This document shows, in pieces, positions 40,126 to 48,398 of a stretch of 64,000 bases of DNA. Location: NCBI GenBank assembly GCA_947166385.1, contig CAMVEB010000007.1:1-64000 (forward strand). The letters are read 5' to 3'. The translations under genes were made by a program, and so were the position numbers. Under the pieces are notes generated by a model, which saw only the letters and a program-made list of their open reading frames with translations, was not told the origin of the DNA and did no database searches. This DNA comes from an uncultured Clostridia bacterium (GTDB lineage: Bacteria > Bacillota > Clostridia > Christensenellales > Aristaeellaceae). Within the stretch, counting starts at the first letter, position 1. Every line of letters starts with the position of its first letter.

Positions 40126-41334
40126 ATGAAGCGGAGAAACTTTTCCGGTCTGCTGCTGATGATCCTCGGACTGATTGCGTCCGCGGCGGGTGTCGTCATG
40201 CTTTTCTTTCTTCCAGGCGGCTGTGATTACGTTCTCCCCGCCCCCTCGTTCTCCTTGGATACTCCGGTGGCTAATACCCTGTCCATACTTTCGGAAGGGC
40301 TGATGATTCCCTGGTCTGCGGATCTGCGGCAGCAGGATGCCCAGGTTTCCTCCGCCCGGATTTCCGGTCAGCCAACCACCGTCTACGGCGTAAGTGAAGG
40401 CTTCTTTGACAATGTGCATGTTACACTGCAAAAAGGCAGGCTGCTGAACCTCGGAGATTTTTCTGCCGCTTCCCGCGTCGCGATGATCAACCGGAAAGGC
40501 GCGGAGACGCTGTTCCCCGGCCTGGAACCGCTGGGGCAGACTATCTGGCTTGGCAGCACGCCGCTGGAAATTGTCGGGGTCACCGCCGGCAGTTTCCAGT
40601 GGGGGGAAGCTCAGGATCTGCTCCTGTATGTTCCGATGACCCTGGCGAACAGCCGGGTTCTCCTTCCCCAGACCATGGAAATCCGGATCGTCAGTAACAG
40701 CGCGGAAATCCGTTCTCAGTTCGCGTCCGTCGTGCGGACGCTGCTGCCCGGCGGTACCCTGCTGGATCATTCGCGCCTTCGCCTGGCCGCCCTGATGCCC
40801 CTTTGGCTGATTGGGTGCGTTATCGGCTTCTGTGTGCTGAAGGCATGGATGCATGTCTTCCGGCGCATGGCGGTTACCCTGTACCGTCAGACCAAAGGCG
40901 AACAGCAGACTTGCTACGTAACGCAGCTGCTGCCCCGGATCGCGGCCCGCAGCCTGCTGGCCCTGATCCTGCTGGGGCTGTGGCTGGGAGCGGCATATCT
41001 GCTGCTGAAGCTGATCGCATACCCCTTGTATACCTTTACGGACTGGATCCCCGAATCTCCGGTGGATCCCGCTTCCGTCTTGGCTGCCGCCAGAAATCTG
41101 CTGACCGCAGGCGCTGTTTCCGCCGTATACAAAACCCGCACGGCCGTCGCCGCAGAATTCTGCGCTGTTCTGATCCGTGCGGGTTGTTTGCTGTTCCTGT
41201 GCGGGCTGATCCCCCGGATCTTCTTCCGGAGGAAAAAGTGGGAGATCAGACCAGGTCCGCGTAACGGAGCCCGGTCAGGTCCTTCAGGTCTTCCGGGTTC
41301 AGTTCCACCTGGCACCCGACCTTCCCCGCGCTGA
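40126..41334 (+). CDS. MacB/FtsX-like membrane protein of module copy B
   Basis: The ~402-residue protein has an N-terminal membrane helix, an extracytoplasmic domain (about 35-225; LGQTIWLGSTPLEIVGVTAG is a MacB-core-like segment) and three C-terminal helices. The ATG at 40126 is preferred because GGAG lies seven bases upstream; it also matches the start of the copy-A homologue (MKRRNFSGLL versus MRRGRRFSVML). The last ~30 residues (Gly/Pro/Arg-rich) have no counterpart in copy A and are encoded opposite the 3' end of the converging ybaK-like gene, an 89-base overlap, which suggests loss of an original stop codon. Confidence 0.65.
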   Translation: MKRRNFSGLLLMILGLIASAAGVVMLFFLPGGCDYVLPAPSFSLDTPVANTLSILSEGLMIPWSADLRQQDAQVSSARISGQPTTVYGVSEGFFDNVHVTLQKGRLLNLGDFSAASRVAMINRKGAETLFPGLEPLGQTIWLGSTPLEIVGVTAGSFQWGEAQDLLLYVPMTLANSRVLLPQTMEIRIVSNSAEIRSQFASVVRTLLPGGTLLDHSRLRLAALMPLWLIGCVIGFCVLKAWMHVFRRMAVTLYRQTKGEQQTCYVTQLLPRIAARSLLALILLGLWLGAAYLLLKLIAYPLYTFTDWIPESPVDPASVLAAARNLLTAGAVSAVYKTRTAVAAEFCAVLIRAGCLLFLCGLIPRIFFRRKKWEIRPGPRNGARSGPSGLPGSVPPGTRPSPR

Positions 41335-41719
41335 CAAAGATCCGTTCCATGCCTTCCGCCGACTGATGCAGAAAAGTCGGGAAGGCTTTTTTCATATTGA
41401 CAGGGGAGCAGCCCCCGTGAACATATCCTGTCAGAGGCAGGAGCTGCTTCTGCGGAATCATGCTGACGGATTTTTCACCTGCGGCCGCCGCGGCCTTCTT
41501 CAGGTTCAGCTCTTCTGCAACCGGAATCACGAAAACATAATACTTCCCGGGTTTTCCGGCTGTGACCAGCGTCTTGAAAACATGCTCCTTTTCCTCGCCC
41601 AGGACTTCCGCGATCTGCACGCCGGACATCGTGCTGTCTGCCTCATAGAAATGCGCTTCATAGGTGATTTTTTTCTGGTCGAGCGTTCGCATGACATTCG
41701 TTTTCTCATTGGCTTTCAT
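41246..41719 (-). CDS. ybaK: YbaK/EbsC-type aminoacyl-tRNA(Pro) deacylase
   Basis: The 157-residue protein is a complete YbaK-type editing domain with KTLVT at about 49-53, the conserved GYVHGGCSPVNMKK (about 98-111) and VSAGKVGCQVELNP near the end. YbaK proteins hydrolyse Cys-tRNA(Pro) or related mischarged tRNAs. The gene converges with the MacB-like gene of copy B and overlaps its 3' end by 89 bases. Its start is 20 bases from the stop of the C69 peptidase gene, which precedes it on the same strand. Confidence 0.88.
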   Translation of the reverse strand: MKANEKTNVMRTLDQKKITYEAHFYEADSTMSGVQIAEVLGEEKEHVFKTLVTAGKPGKYYVFVIPVAEELNLKKAAAAAGEKSVSMIPQKQLLPLTGYVHGGCSPVNMKKAFPTFLHQSAEGMERIFVSAGKVGCQVELNPEDLKDLTGLRYADLV

Positions 41720-41738
41720 GCCGGCACCGCCTCCGTCG

Positions 41739-43202
41739 TCAGTTGTCCGCCAGGTTGTATCCGTTCTTCATTCTTTCGCTGGCGGTTGCCAGAACCCGGT
41801 TCAGCGTTTTTACGGTTTCCTCCCGGGCCATTTCGCACAGCTTCCCGTTGGCTTCCTCCGCCAGCCGCACGTCTCCGCTTTCAGCAATCTTCCGGTCATA
41901 CTCCCGGATCAGCTGCCGCCCGCGGGTTTCCACCGTTTCCTGGTAACGGTTGATATTCTGGATCGTAGCGGCATAGTTGGGATCCGCCAGGGCTCCGATC
42001 AGCCGGCTGCTCCAGTAAAAGTTCTCCGTCGAAGTATCCAGTGTCACCCGGCTCAGATATTCCGGCATTTTCCGCACATTGGGATATACGGGAAGAATGG
42101 CCCCGAAAGTCGTGGAGCCGAAGCAGATCCATTCCACCCCTTTCACGCACTCCGGCGCGTAAGGCCGGATCTGGCAGATGGAGGTCACGCCGGTCCGGTT
42201 GATTCCGATGGAACGGTACTTCCCGCGCATCCCGGTATCCTGGCTCGTATAGGGATTGTACGGCGTCCCCTGGAAATGGGTGGAAAGCAGGTATTTCACA
42301 TCCTCCGCCGTCACCTTCCGGTCCGGCCGCAGGCTCCAGGGAATCCGGTCGCTTTCCGGGGTGAAATCTGCGTTTTCCCCTTCCCACCGGTAGGATTCCG
42401 GCGCAAGATACCGCCCCATGAACCAGGCGCGGGGGGTATTATAGATATGGTCCATATCCCGGCGGCTTCCGAAGATATCCCGGGGATTGAATTTCCCGTC
42501 CTGATTCAGATCCAGGTGGTTTTCCGCAATGAATTCCTTCAGGTCGGCACTGCAGAGATTCGCCTTCTTTTTCCCAAAAGCATCCTCCAGGTCGAACTCA
42601 TCCAGCCCGAACTGGTTGGGTGCAATCACCACACGGTCATCCGGCACTTTCCTGGCGATCCAGTGATGCCCGCCGATGGTTTCCAGCCACCAGACCTCCT
42701 TTTCATCATTGAAGGCAATGCCGTTGGATTCATAGGTACCGTATTTCTCCAGCAGCTCCGCCAGCCGCAGCACGCCTTCCCGGGCCGAATGGATATAAGG
42801 GAGAACGAGCACCACAAAGTCCTCTTCCCCGATTCCGCCAATAGTGTCCTTCTCCTTCCGGCTTTTCGCCTTTTTGTATTCCACAGGCGGATCGGCTGAG
42901 AGCACCCGGGGATTGGACGTGATTGTCTCCGTCGCGGTCATACCAACATTTGCTTCATTGACCCCTGTGGCCGCCCAGATCCCGTCCTTTGGGTCAACAC
43001 TCGGGCAGGACGTATAGCGCATCGGATTGTCCGGCAGATCGATTTCAACATGGGAAATCACGCTTTTGTATTTTTTCGGCTGATCTTTCGGGTTGACCAC
43101 AATCAGCTTTTTCACATCGAAATGGCCGTCATCCGTCCGGGCGATCATGGTTGACCCGTCGTGACTGGCTTTGGCGCCTACCAGAATGGTTGTACAGGAC
43201 AT
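41739..43202 (-). CDS. C69-family dipeptidase (PepD type)
   Basis: The 487-residue protein opens with MSCTTILVGAKASHDGSTMIARTDDG, in which Cys3 is the expected N-terminal nucleophile of this Ntn-hydrolase family, followed by the conserved GVNEANVGMTATE segment near 80 and GYxxLxxxWWLETIGGHHW-type strands near 180. These enzymes cleave dipeptides with broad specificity. No export signal is visible, so it acts in the cytoplasm. It is oriented with ybaK downstream. Confidence 0.85.
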   Translation of the reverse strand: MSCTTILVGAKASHDGSTMIARTDDGHFDVKKLIVVNPKDQPKKYKSVISHVEIDLPDNPMRYTSCPSVDPKDGIWAATGVNEANVGMTATETITSNPRVLSADPPVEYKKAKSRKEKDTIGGIGEEDFVVLVLPYIHSAREGVLRLAELLEKYGTYESNGIAFNDEKEVWWLETIGGHHWIARKVPDDRVVIAPNQFGLDEFDLEDAFGKKKANLCSADLKEFIAENHLDLNQDGKFNPRDIFGSRRDMDHIYNTPRAWFMGRYLAPESYRWEGENADFTPESDRIPWSLRPDRKVTAEDVKYLLSTHFQGTPYNPYTSQDTGMRGKYRSIGINRTGVTSICQIRPYAPECVKGVEWICFGSTTFGAILPVYPNVRKMPEYLSRVTLDTSTENFYWSSRLIGALADPNYAATIQNINRYQETVETRGRQLIREYDRKIAESGDVRLAEEANGKLCEMAREETVKTLNRVLATASERMKNGYNLADN

Positions 43203-43285
43203 ATCGGTTCCCTCCTGACATGGTTTTTCTCCTGCTTATCTTACTCCTGCCCGGTTTTCCGTGCAACAGAAAAAACAGATGGACC

Positions 43286-43315
43286 AATAAAAGAAGGAGT
43301 CCTCGCAGGGACTCC
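43286..43315 (-). terminator. Terminator of the alpha-glucosidase operon
   Basis: GGAGTCC (43296-43302) pairs with GGACTCC (43309-43315); on the minus strand the stem is followed by TTCTTTTATT, just after the GH13 stop at 43337. Confidence 0.7.
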
Positions 43316-43336
43316 GAAAGAAAAACAAGTCGAATG

Positions 43337-45004
43337 CTATTTCAGCAGAACCCGGGCTTCATAGGGCTGCAGAAGGCCGGCCTGATGCGTCGGATAGTTG
43401 GAGATCAGTTCCTCTCCGCCTGCTTCCTCCGCCAGCGTGCAGGGCACCTTGCGGTCTGTCCAGTTCAGGATGACGGTAAGCCGGTGTCCGTCCAGTTCCC
43501 GCGCGTAGGCATACACGCAGGGATCATCCTCCAGCAGCGGAACGAAGGAACCGTAGACGATGATATCATGGGTATGCCGCAGCCCGATCAGTTTCCGGTA
43601 ATAATTGTAAACGCTGTCCGGATCGAGCACCTCATCCTCCGCGTTGATCAGCAGATAGTTCCGGTTCACCGGCAGCCAGGGAGTGCCGGTCGTGAACCCG
43701 GCATTGGGCGAGGTATTCCACTGCATAGGGGTCCGCGCGTTATCCCGGGCAATACGGGCAAAGTAGCGCAGCATATCCTGTCCGTCCACCAGGCCGGATT
43801 CCACCCACTGCCTCCAGGCATTGTGCACTTCCACATCGTCGTACTGATCCACCGAGGTAAAATAGATGTTCGTCATGCCCAGCTCTTCGCCCTGATAGAC
43901 ATAGGGAGTTCCCCGCATCATATGGATCAGAGTGGCCAGCATCTTGGCGCTGCGGGTGCGGAACAGCTCACTGTCGTTGCCGTAGCGGCTCACCTGGCGC
44001 GGCTGATCATGGTTTCCCAGGTACACGGTGTTCCATGCTTCCCCCTGCAGCGCCGTTTGCCAGCGGTTCATCGGCCGGCGCACATCCTGCAGCGGCGCGC
44101 CGTGGTCGCTCCATTTGCCCAGTTCCGTTCCGTCATTCAGGCCGTCATTGTGCTCAAAGGAAAAAATCATATCCAGCTCGGATCCGTCCTCATTGGCATA
44201 ACGGATCGCGCTTTCGGTGGTTCCGCCGGCTTCACCGACGGTCATGATATCATATTTGTCCAGCACCTCCCGGCGCATCTCCTGCAGATAGCGATGGGTG
44301 GTATTCGTATGCATGCACGATTTTTCAAAGATGCCGTAGAGCGAACCGGGCAGCACCTCACCGTCCAGGTAGTTCTCCTTTCCGATCATCCCGATCACAT
44401 CCATGCGCCAGCCGTCCACACCTTTGTCGCACCACCAGCGCATCATGTTGAAAACCCCTTCCCGGACTTTCGGATTGGCCCAGTTCAGGTCCGGCTGTTC
44501 TTTGGTGAACAGGTGCAGGTAATACTGGCCGCTGGCCTCATCATACTCCCAGGCGGAGCCCGAAAAACAGCTCCCCCAGTTGTTCGGCGGGCCGCCGTCC
44601 TTCCCATCCTGCCAGATATAGTAATCCCGGTAGGGATTATCCTTCCCTTTTCGGCTTTCAATGAACCAAGCATGCTGATCTGAGGAATGGTTGGCTACCA
44701 GGTCCATGACCAGCTTCATTCCCCGGGCATGGATTTCCTTCAGCATCCGGTCAAAATCCTCCATAGTGCCGAATTCTTTCATGATCGCCCGGTAGTCGCT
44801 GATGTCATACCCGTTATCCTTGTTCGGCGACGCGTACACCGGGGAAACCCAGATCACATCGATCCCGAGGTTCTTCAGATAATCCAGGTGTTCCGTAATC
44901 CCGTTCAGATCGCCGATGCCGTCCCCGTTGGAGTCCGCAAAACTCCGGGGATATATCTGGTAAACGACTGCTTCCTTCCACCAGGTTCTTTTTTCGTTGT
45001 TCAT
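43337..45004 (-). CDS. GH13 alpha-glucosidase / oligo-1,6-glucosidase
   Basis: The 555-residue cytoplasmic enzyme has the GH13 regions in order: DLVANHSS (about 101-108), GWRMDVIGM with nucleophile D202, TVGEAGG with acid/base E258, and LGNHDQPR with D333. The N-terminus KEAVVYQIYPRSFADSNGDG and length fit GH13 subfamilies that hydrolyse alpha-1,6 or alpha-1,4 bonds in isomalto- and maltooligosaccharides or sucrose. It follows the importer genes 45068-48200 on the same strand and so probably cleaves their imported substrate. A hairpin at 45021-45052 separates it from the permease gene. Confidence 0.9.
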   Translation of the reverse strand: MNNEKRTWWKEAVVYQIYPRSFADSNGDGIGDLNGITEHLDYLKNLGIDVIWVSPVYASPNKDNGYDISDYRAIMKEFGTMEDFDRMLKEIHARGMKLVMDLVANHSSDQHAWFIESRKGKDNPYRDYYIWQDGKDGGPPNNWGSCFSGSAWEYDEASGQYYLHLFTKEQPDLNWANPKVREGVFNMMRWWCDKGVDGWRMDVIGMIGKENYLDGEVLPGSLYGIFEKSCMHTNTTHRYLQEMRREVLDKYDIMTVGEAGGTTESAIRYANEDGSELDMIFSFEHNDGLNDGTELGKWSDHGAPLQDVRRPMNRWQTALQGEAWNTVYLGNHDQPRQVSRYGNDSELFRTRSAKMLATLIHMMRGTPYVYQGEELGMTNIYFTSVDQYDDVEVHNAWRQWVESGLVDGQDMLRYFARIARDNARTPMQWNTSPNAGFTTGTPWLPVNRNYLLINAEDEVLDPDSVYNYYRKLIGLRHTHDIIVYGSFVPLLEDDPCVYAYARELDGHRLTVILNWTDRKVPCTLAEEAGGEELISNYPTHQAGLLQPYEARVLLK

Positions 45005-45020
45005 ATACCCCTCCTGTGAT

Positions 45021-45052
45021 AAAAGGCGGCAGGCTGAAAATCAACCTGCCGC
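45021..45052 (-). terminator. Hairpin between permease and alpha-glucosidase genes
   Basis: GCGGCAGG (45026-45033) pairs with CCTGCCGC (45045-45052); on the minus strand it is followed by CTTTTATC. Confidence 0.65.
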
Positions 45053-45067
45053 TGGATTCGTATGGAT

Positions 45068-45967
45068 TTATTTGATGGAGCCGTCCACCATGCCCTGCAC
45101 GATGTATTTCTGTGCGAACAGGTACAGGATAATAATCGGCAGCATGGCCAGCAGCGTCGAGGACATAATCAGATGCCACTGTTTTACATAGGCGCCGTTG
45201 AAGCCCTGCACAGCCAGTGGGATCGTCCGGATGGTTCCGCTCGAACCCAGCACCAGCAATGGCAGCAGGTAGTCGTTCCAGATCCACAGACCGTTGAGCA
45301 CCAGCACCGTAACAAACACGGGCTGCAGCAGCGGCAGCACGATTCGGAAGAAGGTCCCCGCCCGGGAACAACCGTCGATATCCGCTGCCTCTTCCAGTTC
45401 CAGCGGAACGCCCTTGATGAATCCATGGAAGATGAAGATGGACATGGCCTCACCGAAGCCCAGATAGGCAAAAATGATGCCCTGGTAGGACCGCAGCATC
45501 GGGATGCCCAGGAAGTCGCCCACCGTGCGGAACCAGGTCAGCAGGGGGAACATGACCACCTGGAACGGAATGACCATGGCTGCCACATAGCACAGGAAGA
45601 TGATGTTGGACCACTTCGTTTTGTTGCGCACCAGCACCCAGGCCGCCATAGAGGAGAAGATTGAAATCACCGCCAGCGAAATCACCGTGATAATCACAGA
45701 ATCCCGCAGAGCTGACAGGAAGTTAAAAGTCGGGTTATTCCAGATTTCTGTAATATTTCTCCAGAACTGCCCCAGATCCGTAGGCAGGCCAACCGGCTGG
45801 TTGATGATGTCCGCATTCGTCCGCATCGAGTTGAAGATGACGATGATAAACGGCATCATGAACAGGATGAAAAGTAAGAATGTAACAATTTCCAGCGTGA
45901 TCTGCCGGCCTTTGTGGGGTTTGGATCCGGCCATTCTTTCAATGGGGGCTGCAGCTTGCTTTGCCAT
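45068..45967 (-). CDS. MalG-type sugar ABC permease (alpha-glucoside importer)
   Basis: The 299-residue protein has six membrane helices and the EAA loop LELEEAADIDGCSRAGTFFRIVLPLL (core EEAADIDG near 200). It is the second permease of the importer 45068-48200; its start coincides with the stop of the first permease. No ATPase is in this unit, so it presumably shares the MsmX-like ATPase at 48399. Confidence 0.9.
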   Translation of the reverse strand: MAKQAAAPIERMAGSKPHKGRQITLEIVTFLLFILFMMPFIIVIFNSMRTNADIINQPVGLPTDLGQFWRNITEIWNNPTFNFLSALRDSVIITVISLAVISIFSSMAAWVLVRNKTKWSNIIFLCYVAAMVIPFQVVMFPLLTWFRTVGDFLGIPMLRSYQGIIFAYLGFGEAMSIFIFHGFIKGVPLELEEAADIDGCSRAGTFFRIVLPLLQPVFVTVLVLNGLWIWNDYLLPLLVLGSSGTIRTIPLAVQGFNGAYVKQWHLIMSSTLLAMLPIIILYLFAQKYIVQGMVDGSIK

Positions 45968-46866
45968 TACGCCTCAACCTCCTTCGACTTGTTGTAGCTG
46001 ACCTGAATAATCGAGAAGATCGTCAGCACAATGAAGAAGATAACAGCCTTGGCCTGGCCCAGCGCCATGTTGTTGTACTTGAAGGCGGTCTGGTAAATAT
46101 TCAGCGCCAACAGCTCGGAACCCTGAACCGGTTTGTTCATGAACATGGACACCGGGCCGCCGTTGGTCAGGGCCACGTTCACATCGTACATCTTGAAGGA
46201 GTTGGTCAGCGTCAGGAAGAGCGAAATGGTGAAAGCATTCGCCATCAGCGGGATCTGGATCTTCATGATCCGGGTCCAGTAGCGGGCGCCGTCCACTTCC
46301 GCTGCCTCCATGACGGACTTGGAAATACCCTGAATCGCCGCCACGTAGATCAGCATGATGTAGCCGGCATACTGCCAGGTATTCACCGTAACCATCGTGA
46401 ACATGACGGTATCCTTATTCGTCAGCAGGGATTTGCTGAGCGTGCTCAGGCCGAGAGATTGGCCGATGGTGGGCAGGATATTGGAGAAAATGAACTGCCA
46501 CACCAGGCCCAGCACGATACCGCCGATCAGGTTCGGAACAAAGAATCCGGCCCGGTAGATGTTCCGTCCGCGGATTTCACTCGTCACCAGCAGGGAGATA
46601 ATGAACGCCACCACATTCACTGTAACAATATTCAGCACGGTGAACAGCAGCGTTTTCAGGAAGGAATGCAGGAAGCCCACATCCTGGAACGCGGCGACAT
46701 AGTTCTCGAATCCCACCATTTTCGAGGCGGCACCCGTTCCCTGCCAGTCTGTAAAGGAATAATAGATACCGAAAATAAAAGGAATGATGATGACCATCAG
46801 GAAAGCAATCAGCGTCGGCAGCAGGAACAGGAATTCCGTCAGCTTCCGCTTACTTTTACTGCTCAT
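45967..46866 (-). CDS. MalF-type sugar ABC permease (alpha-glucoside importer)
   Basis: The 299-residue protein has six membrane helices and an EAA loop (VMEAAEVDGARYWTRIMKIQIP near 205). The start at 46866 is chosen because GGGAGGGG precedes it; the frame extends to 46908 but through the terminator region. It is immediately followed by the MalG-type gene and preceded by the binding-protein gene and an intercistronic terminator hairpin. Confidence 0.9.
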   Translation of the reverse strand: MSSKSKRKLTEFLFLLPTLIAFLMVIIIPFIFGIYYSFTDWQGTGAASKMVGFENYVAAFQDVGFLHSFLKTLLFTVLNIVTVNVVAFIISLLVTSEIRGRNIYRAGFFVPNLIGGIVLGLVWQFIFSNILPTIGQSLGLSTLSKSLLTNKDTVMFTMVTVNTWQYAGYIMLIYVAAIQGISKSVMEAAEVDGARYWTRIMKIQIPLMANAFTISLFLTLTNSFKMYDVNVALTNGGPVSMFMNKPVQGSELLALNIYQTAFKYNNMALGQAKAVIFFIVLTIFSIIQVSYNKSKEVEA

Positions 46867-46926
46867 AACAGGTACCCCTCCCAGGAAGCGCAGCGCGCCG
46901 TGTTGCATCCGGAACCCTCCCGGATG

Positions 46927-46954
46927 AAAAAAGGGGGACGGAAGACCGTCCCCC
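46927..46954 (-). terminator. Intercistronic hairpin after the binding-protein gene
   Basis: Perfect nine-pair GC stem (46933-46941 with 46946-46954), loop AAGA, followed on the minus strand by TTTTTT. A partial terminator here would keep the binding protein in excess over the permeases. Confidence 0.85.
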
Positions 46955-46967
46955 CAGAATCAACAGA

Positions 46968-48200
46968 TTACTTGGCGATGCCGGCGATGGCTTCCTTCAT
47001 CATGACTTCGAAAGTATCAACATCCACAGCGCCGGAGGCCAGCAGTTCGTAGATCGGGCCCAGGGTGCCCATGCCAAAACCGTCGGGGAGCTTGTACTGC
47101 TGCCAGTCATAGGTCTTGCCGGCGGCGTTCCAGTCCATGACGCTCTTGGACAGGGGCGTGGAGGGAGACAGGGTTACATTCGTGAAAGCAGGCACCATGG
47201 CGGCTTCGTTCACCATGTAGTTCGCGCCTTCCTCGGAAGTGGCCAGGAAGTTCAGGTAAGCCAGTGCTTCATCTTTGTTGCCGTTCTCGTTGACAACGTA
47301 CCAGGACGGAGGATTGACCAGGATGCCGTCGGTTTCCTCATGCAGGAAAGCATGGGGAGCATAGGCGATTTCAAAGGAAGGATTCAGTGCGACCAGAGAA
47401 GGATCCATCCAGTTGCCCTGATGATAGAAGGCAGCCTTGCCGTTGGCGAACGCGGCCAGCTGGCTGTCCTGCGTGCCGTTCAGCAGCATGTCGGGATCGC
47501 TGTACTTGAAGATCAGCGCCACATACTGGCAGTACTGATGGAAGCGCTCCTCGTCCACCTGGCCGGCCAGCACCTGGTCGATATAGGTGGTGTCATTGCG
47601 CTGATTGCCGACAGTCAGATACACATTGAAGTTATGCAGACCGGTAACCCAGGTCATGTTCTGCACAGTTCCCGCAACCATGGAGACAACCATGTCCAGT
47701 CCGAGTTCAGCCTTCATGCTGTCCAGCTTCTCGAAGGCGGCAGCATAGGCGTCGTAGGTGGTCAGGGACGCGGGATCGATCCCGGCCTTGTCCAGGATAT
47801 CCTTGTTGTAAGCCATGCCATAGCCTTCTACGGCCACAGGGAAACCGACAACCTTATCGCCGTCCATGTAGGCGGCAGCGGTGTACTGAACCCAGTCCGC
47901 GCCGGTCTGATCGGCAATCTTGTCTTTCCACAGTTCATAGCCGCTGGGGCCTTCGATGACCCAGATATCGGGTTCACGGCCGGACTGCATTTCGGCTTTC
48001 AGAACGGTGTTGTAGTCGGAGGATCCGCCGCCGGTGATGACTTTCACCGGAACGCCGGTCTTCTCTTCATACAGTTTTGCGAAAGCTTCCATCTGGGTTG
48101 TGATTTCCACCTTGTTCTGGCAGATCACGATGTCCGCCAGTGCGCTCACACTCATGAGCATCAGAGCGAGGGTCAGAATAATGGCAACCAGTTTTTTCAT
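46968..48200 (-). CDS. Sugar ABC transporter substrate-binding protein
   Basis: The 410-residue exported protein has a Sec signal (residues 1-22, cleavage near ALA-DI) and the family-1 solute-binding fold (VITGGGSSDYNTVLKAEMQSGREPDIWVIEG, core from about 55; LYxxLxxLKA-like and NPPSWYVVNENGNKDEALAYLNFL motifs toward the C-terminus). It lacks a lipobox cysteine. The partner permeases lie downstream and an alpha-glucosidase ends the unit, suggesting gluco-oligosaccharides as ligand. Expression starts at the promoter 48306-48278 under the palindromic operator 48248-48267. Confidence 0.9.
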   Translation of the reverse strand: MKKLVAIILTLALMLMSVSALADIVICQNKVEITTQMEAFAKLYEEKTGVPVKVITGGGSSDYNTVLKAEMQSGREPDIWVIEGPSGYELWKDKIADQTGADWVQYTAAAYMDGDKVVGFPVAVEGYGMAYNKDILDKAGIDPASLTTYDAYAAAFEKLDSMKAELGLDMVVSMVAGTVQNMTWVTGLHNFNVYLTVGNQRNDTTYIDQVLAGQVDEERFHQYCQYVALIFKYSDPDMLLNGTQDSQLAAFANGKAAFYHQGNWMDPSLVALNPSFEIAYAPHAFLHEETDGILVNPPSWYVVNENGNKDEALAYLNFLATSEEGANYMVNEAAMVPAFTNVTLSPSTPLSKSVMDWNAAGKTYDWQQYKLPDGFGMGTLGPIYELLASGAVDVDTFEVMMKEAIAGIAK

Positions 48201-48247
48201 GTGCTCTTTCTCCTTTTCTTGCGGTTTTCCCGCTATTCCTTTATGAG

Positions 48248-48267
48248 GATTGGAAACGTTTCCAATC
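48248..48267. promoter_or_regulatory. Perfect 20-bp LacI-family operator
   Basis: GATTGGAAAC GTTTCCAATC is fully palindromic with the central CG typical of LacI/GalR-family sites (CcpA- or MalR-like). It lies just downstream of the -10 at about +4 to +23 of the binding-protein promoter, a position for repression. Confidence 0.85.
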
Positions 48268-48277
48268 AGGTAACATC

Positions 48278-48306
48278 ATTGTAAAGGACACGGATTGTTT
48301 TGTCAA
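48278..48306 (-). promoter_or_regulatory. Promoter of the alpha-glucoside importer operon
   Basis: Minus-strand TTGACA (48306-48301) and TACAAT (48283-48278) with a 17-base spacer, followed by the operator at 48248-48267. Confidence 0.85.
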
Positions 48307-48345
48307 TGTTTTTTTCTGAAGTTCACCGAAGTTTTTCGCCTGCCC

Positions 48346-48382
48346 GAAAAAAGGACAGTCCCGCGCATTCGGGGCTGTCCTT
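48346..48382 (-). terminator. Terminator of the galactan importer operon
   Basis: AAGGACAG (48351-48358) pairs with CTGTCCTT (48375-48382), extended by CCC/GGG inside; the minus strand then reads TTTTTTCGGG. It follows the stop of the ATPase gene. Confidence 0.8.
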
Positions 48383-48398
48383 CCAGGGTTTCAGCCTG

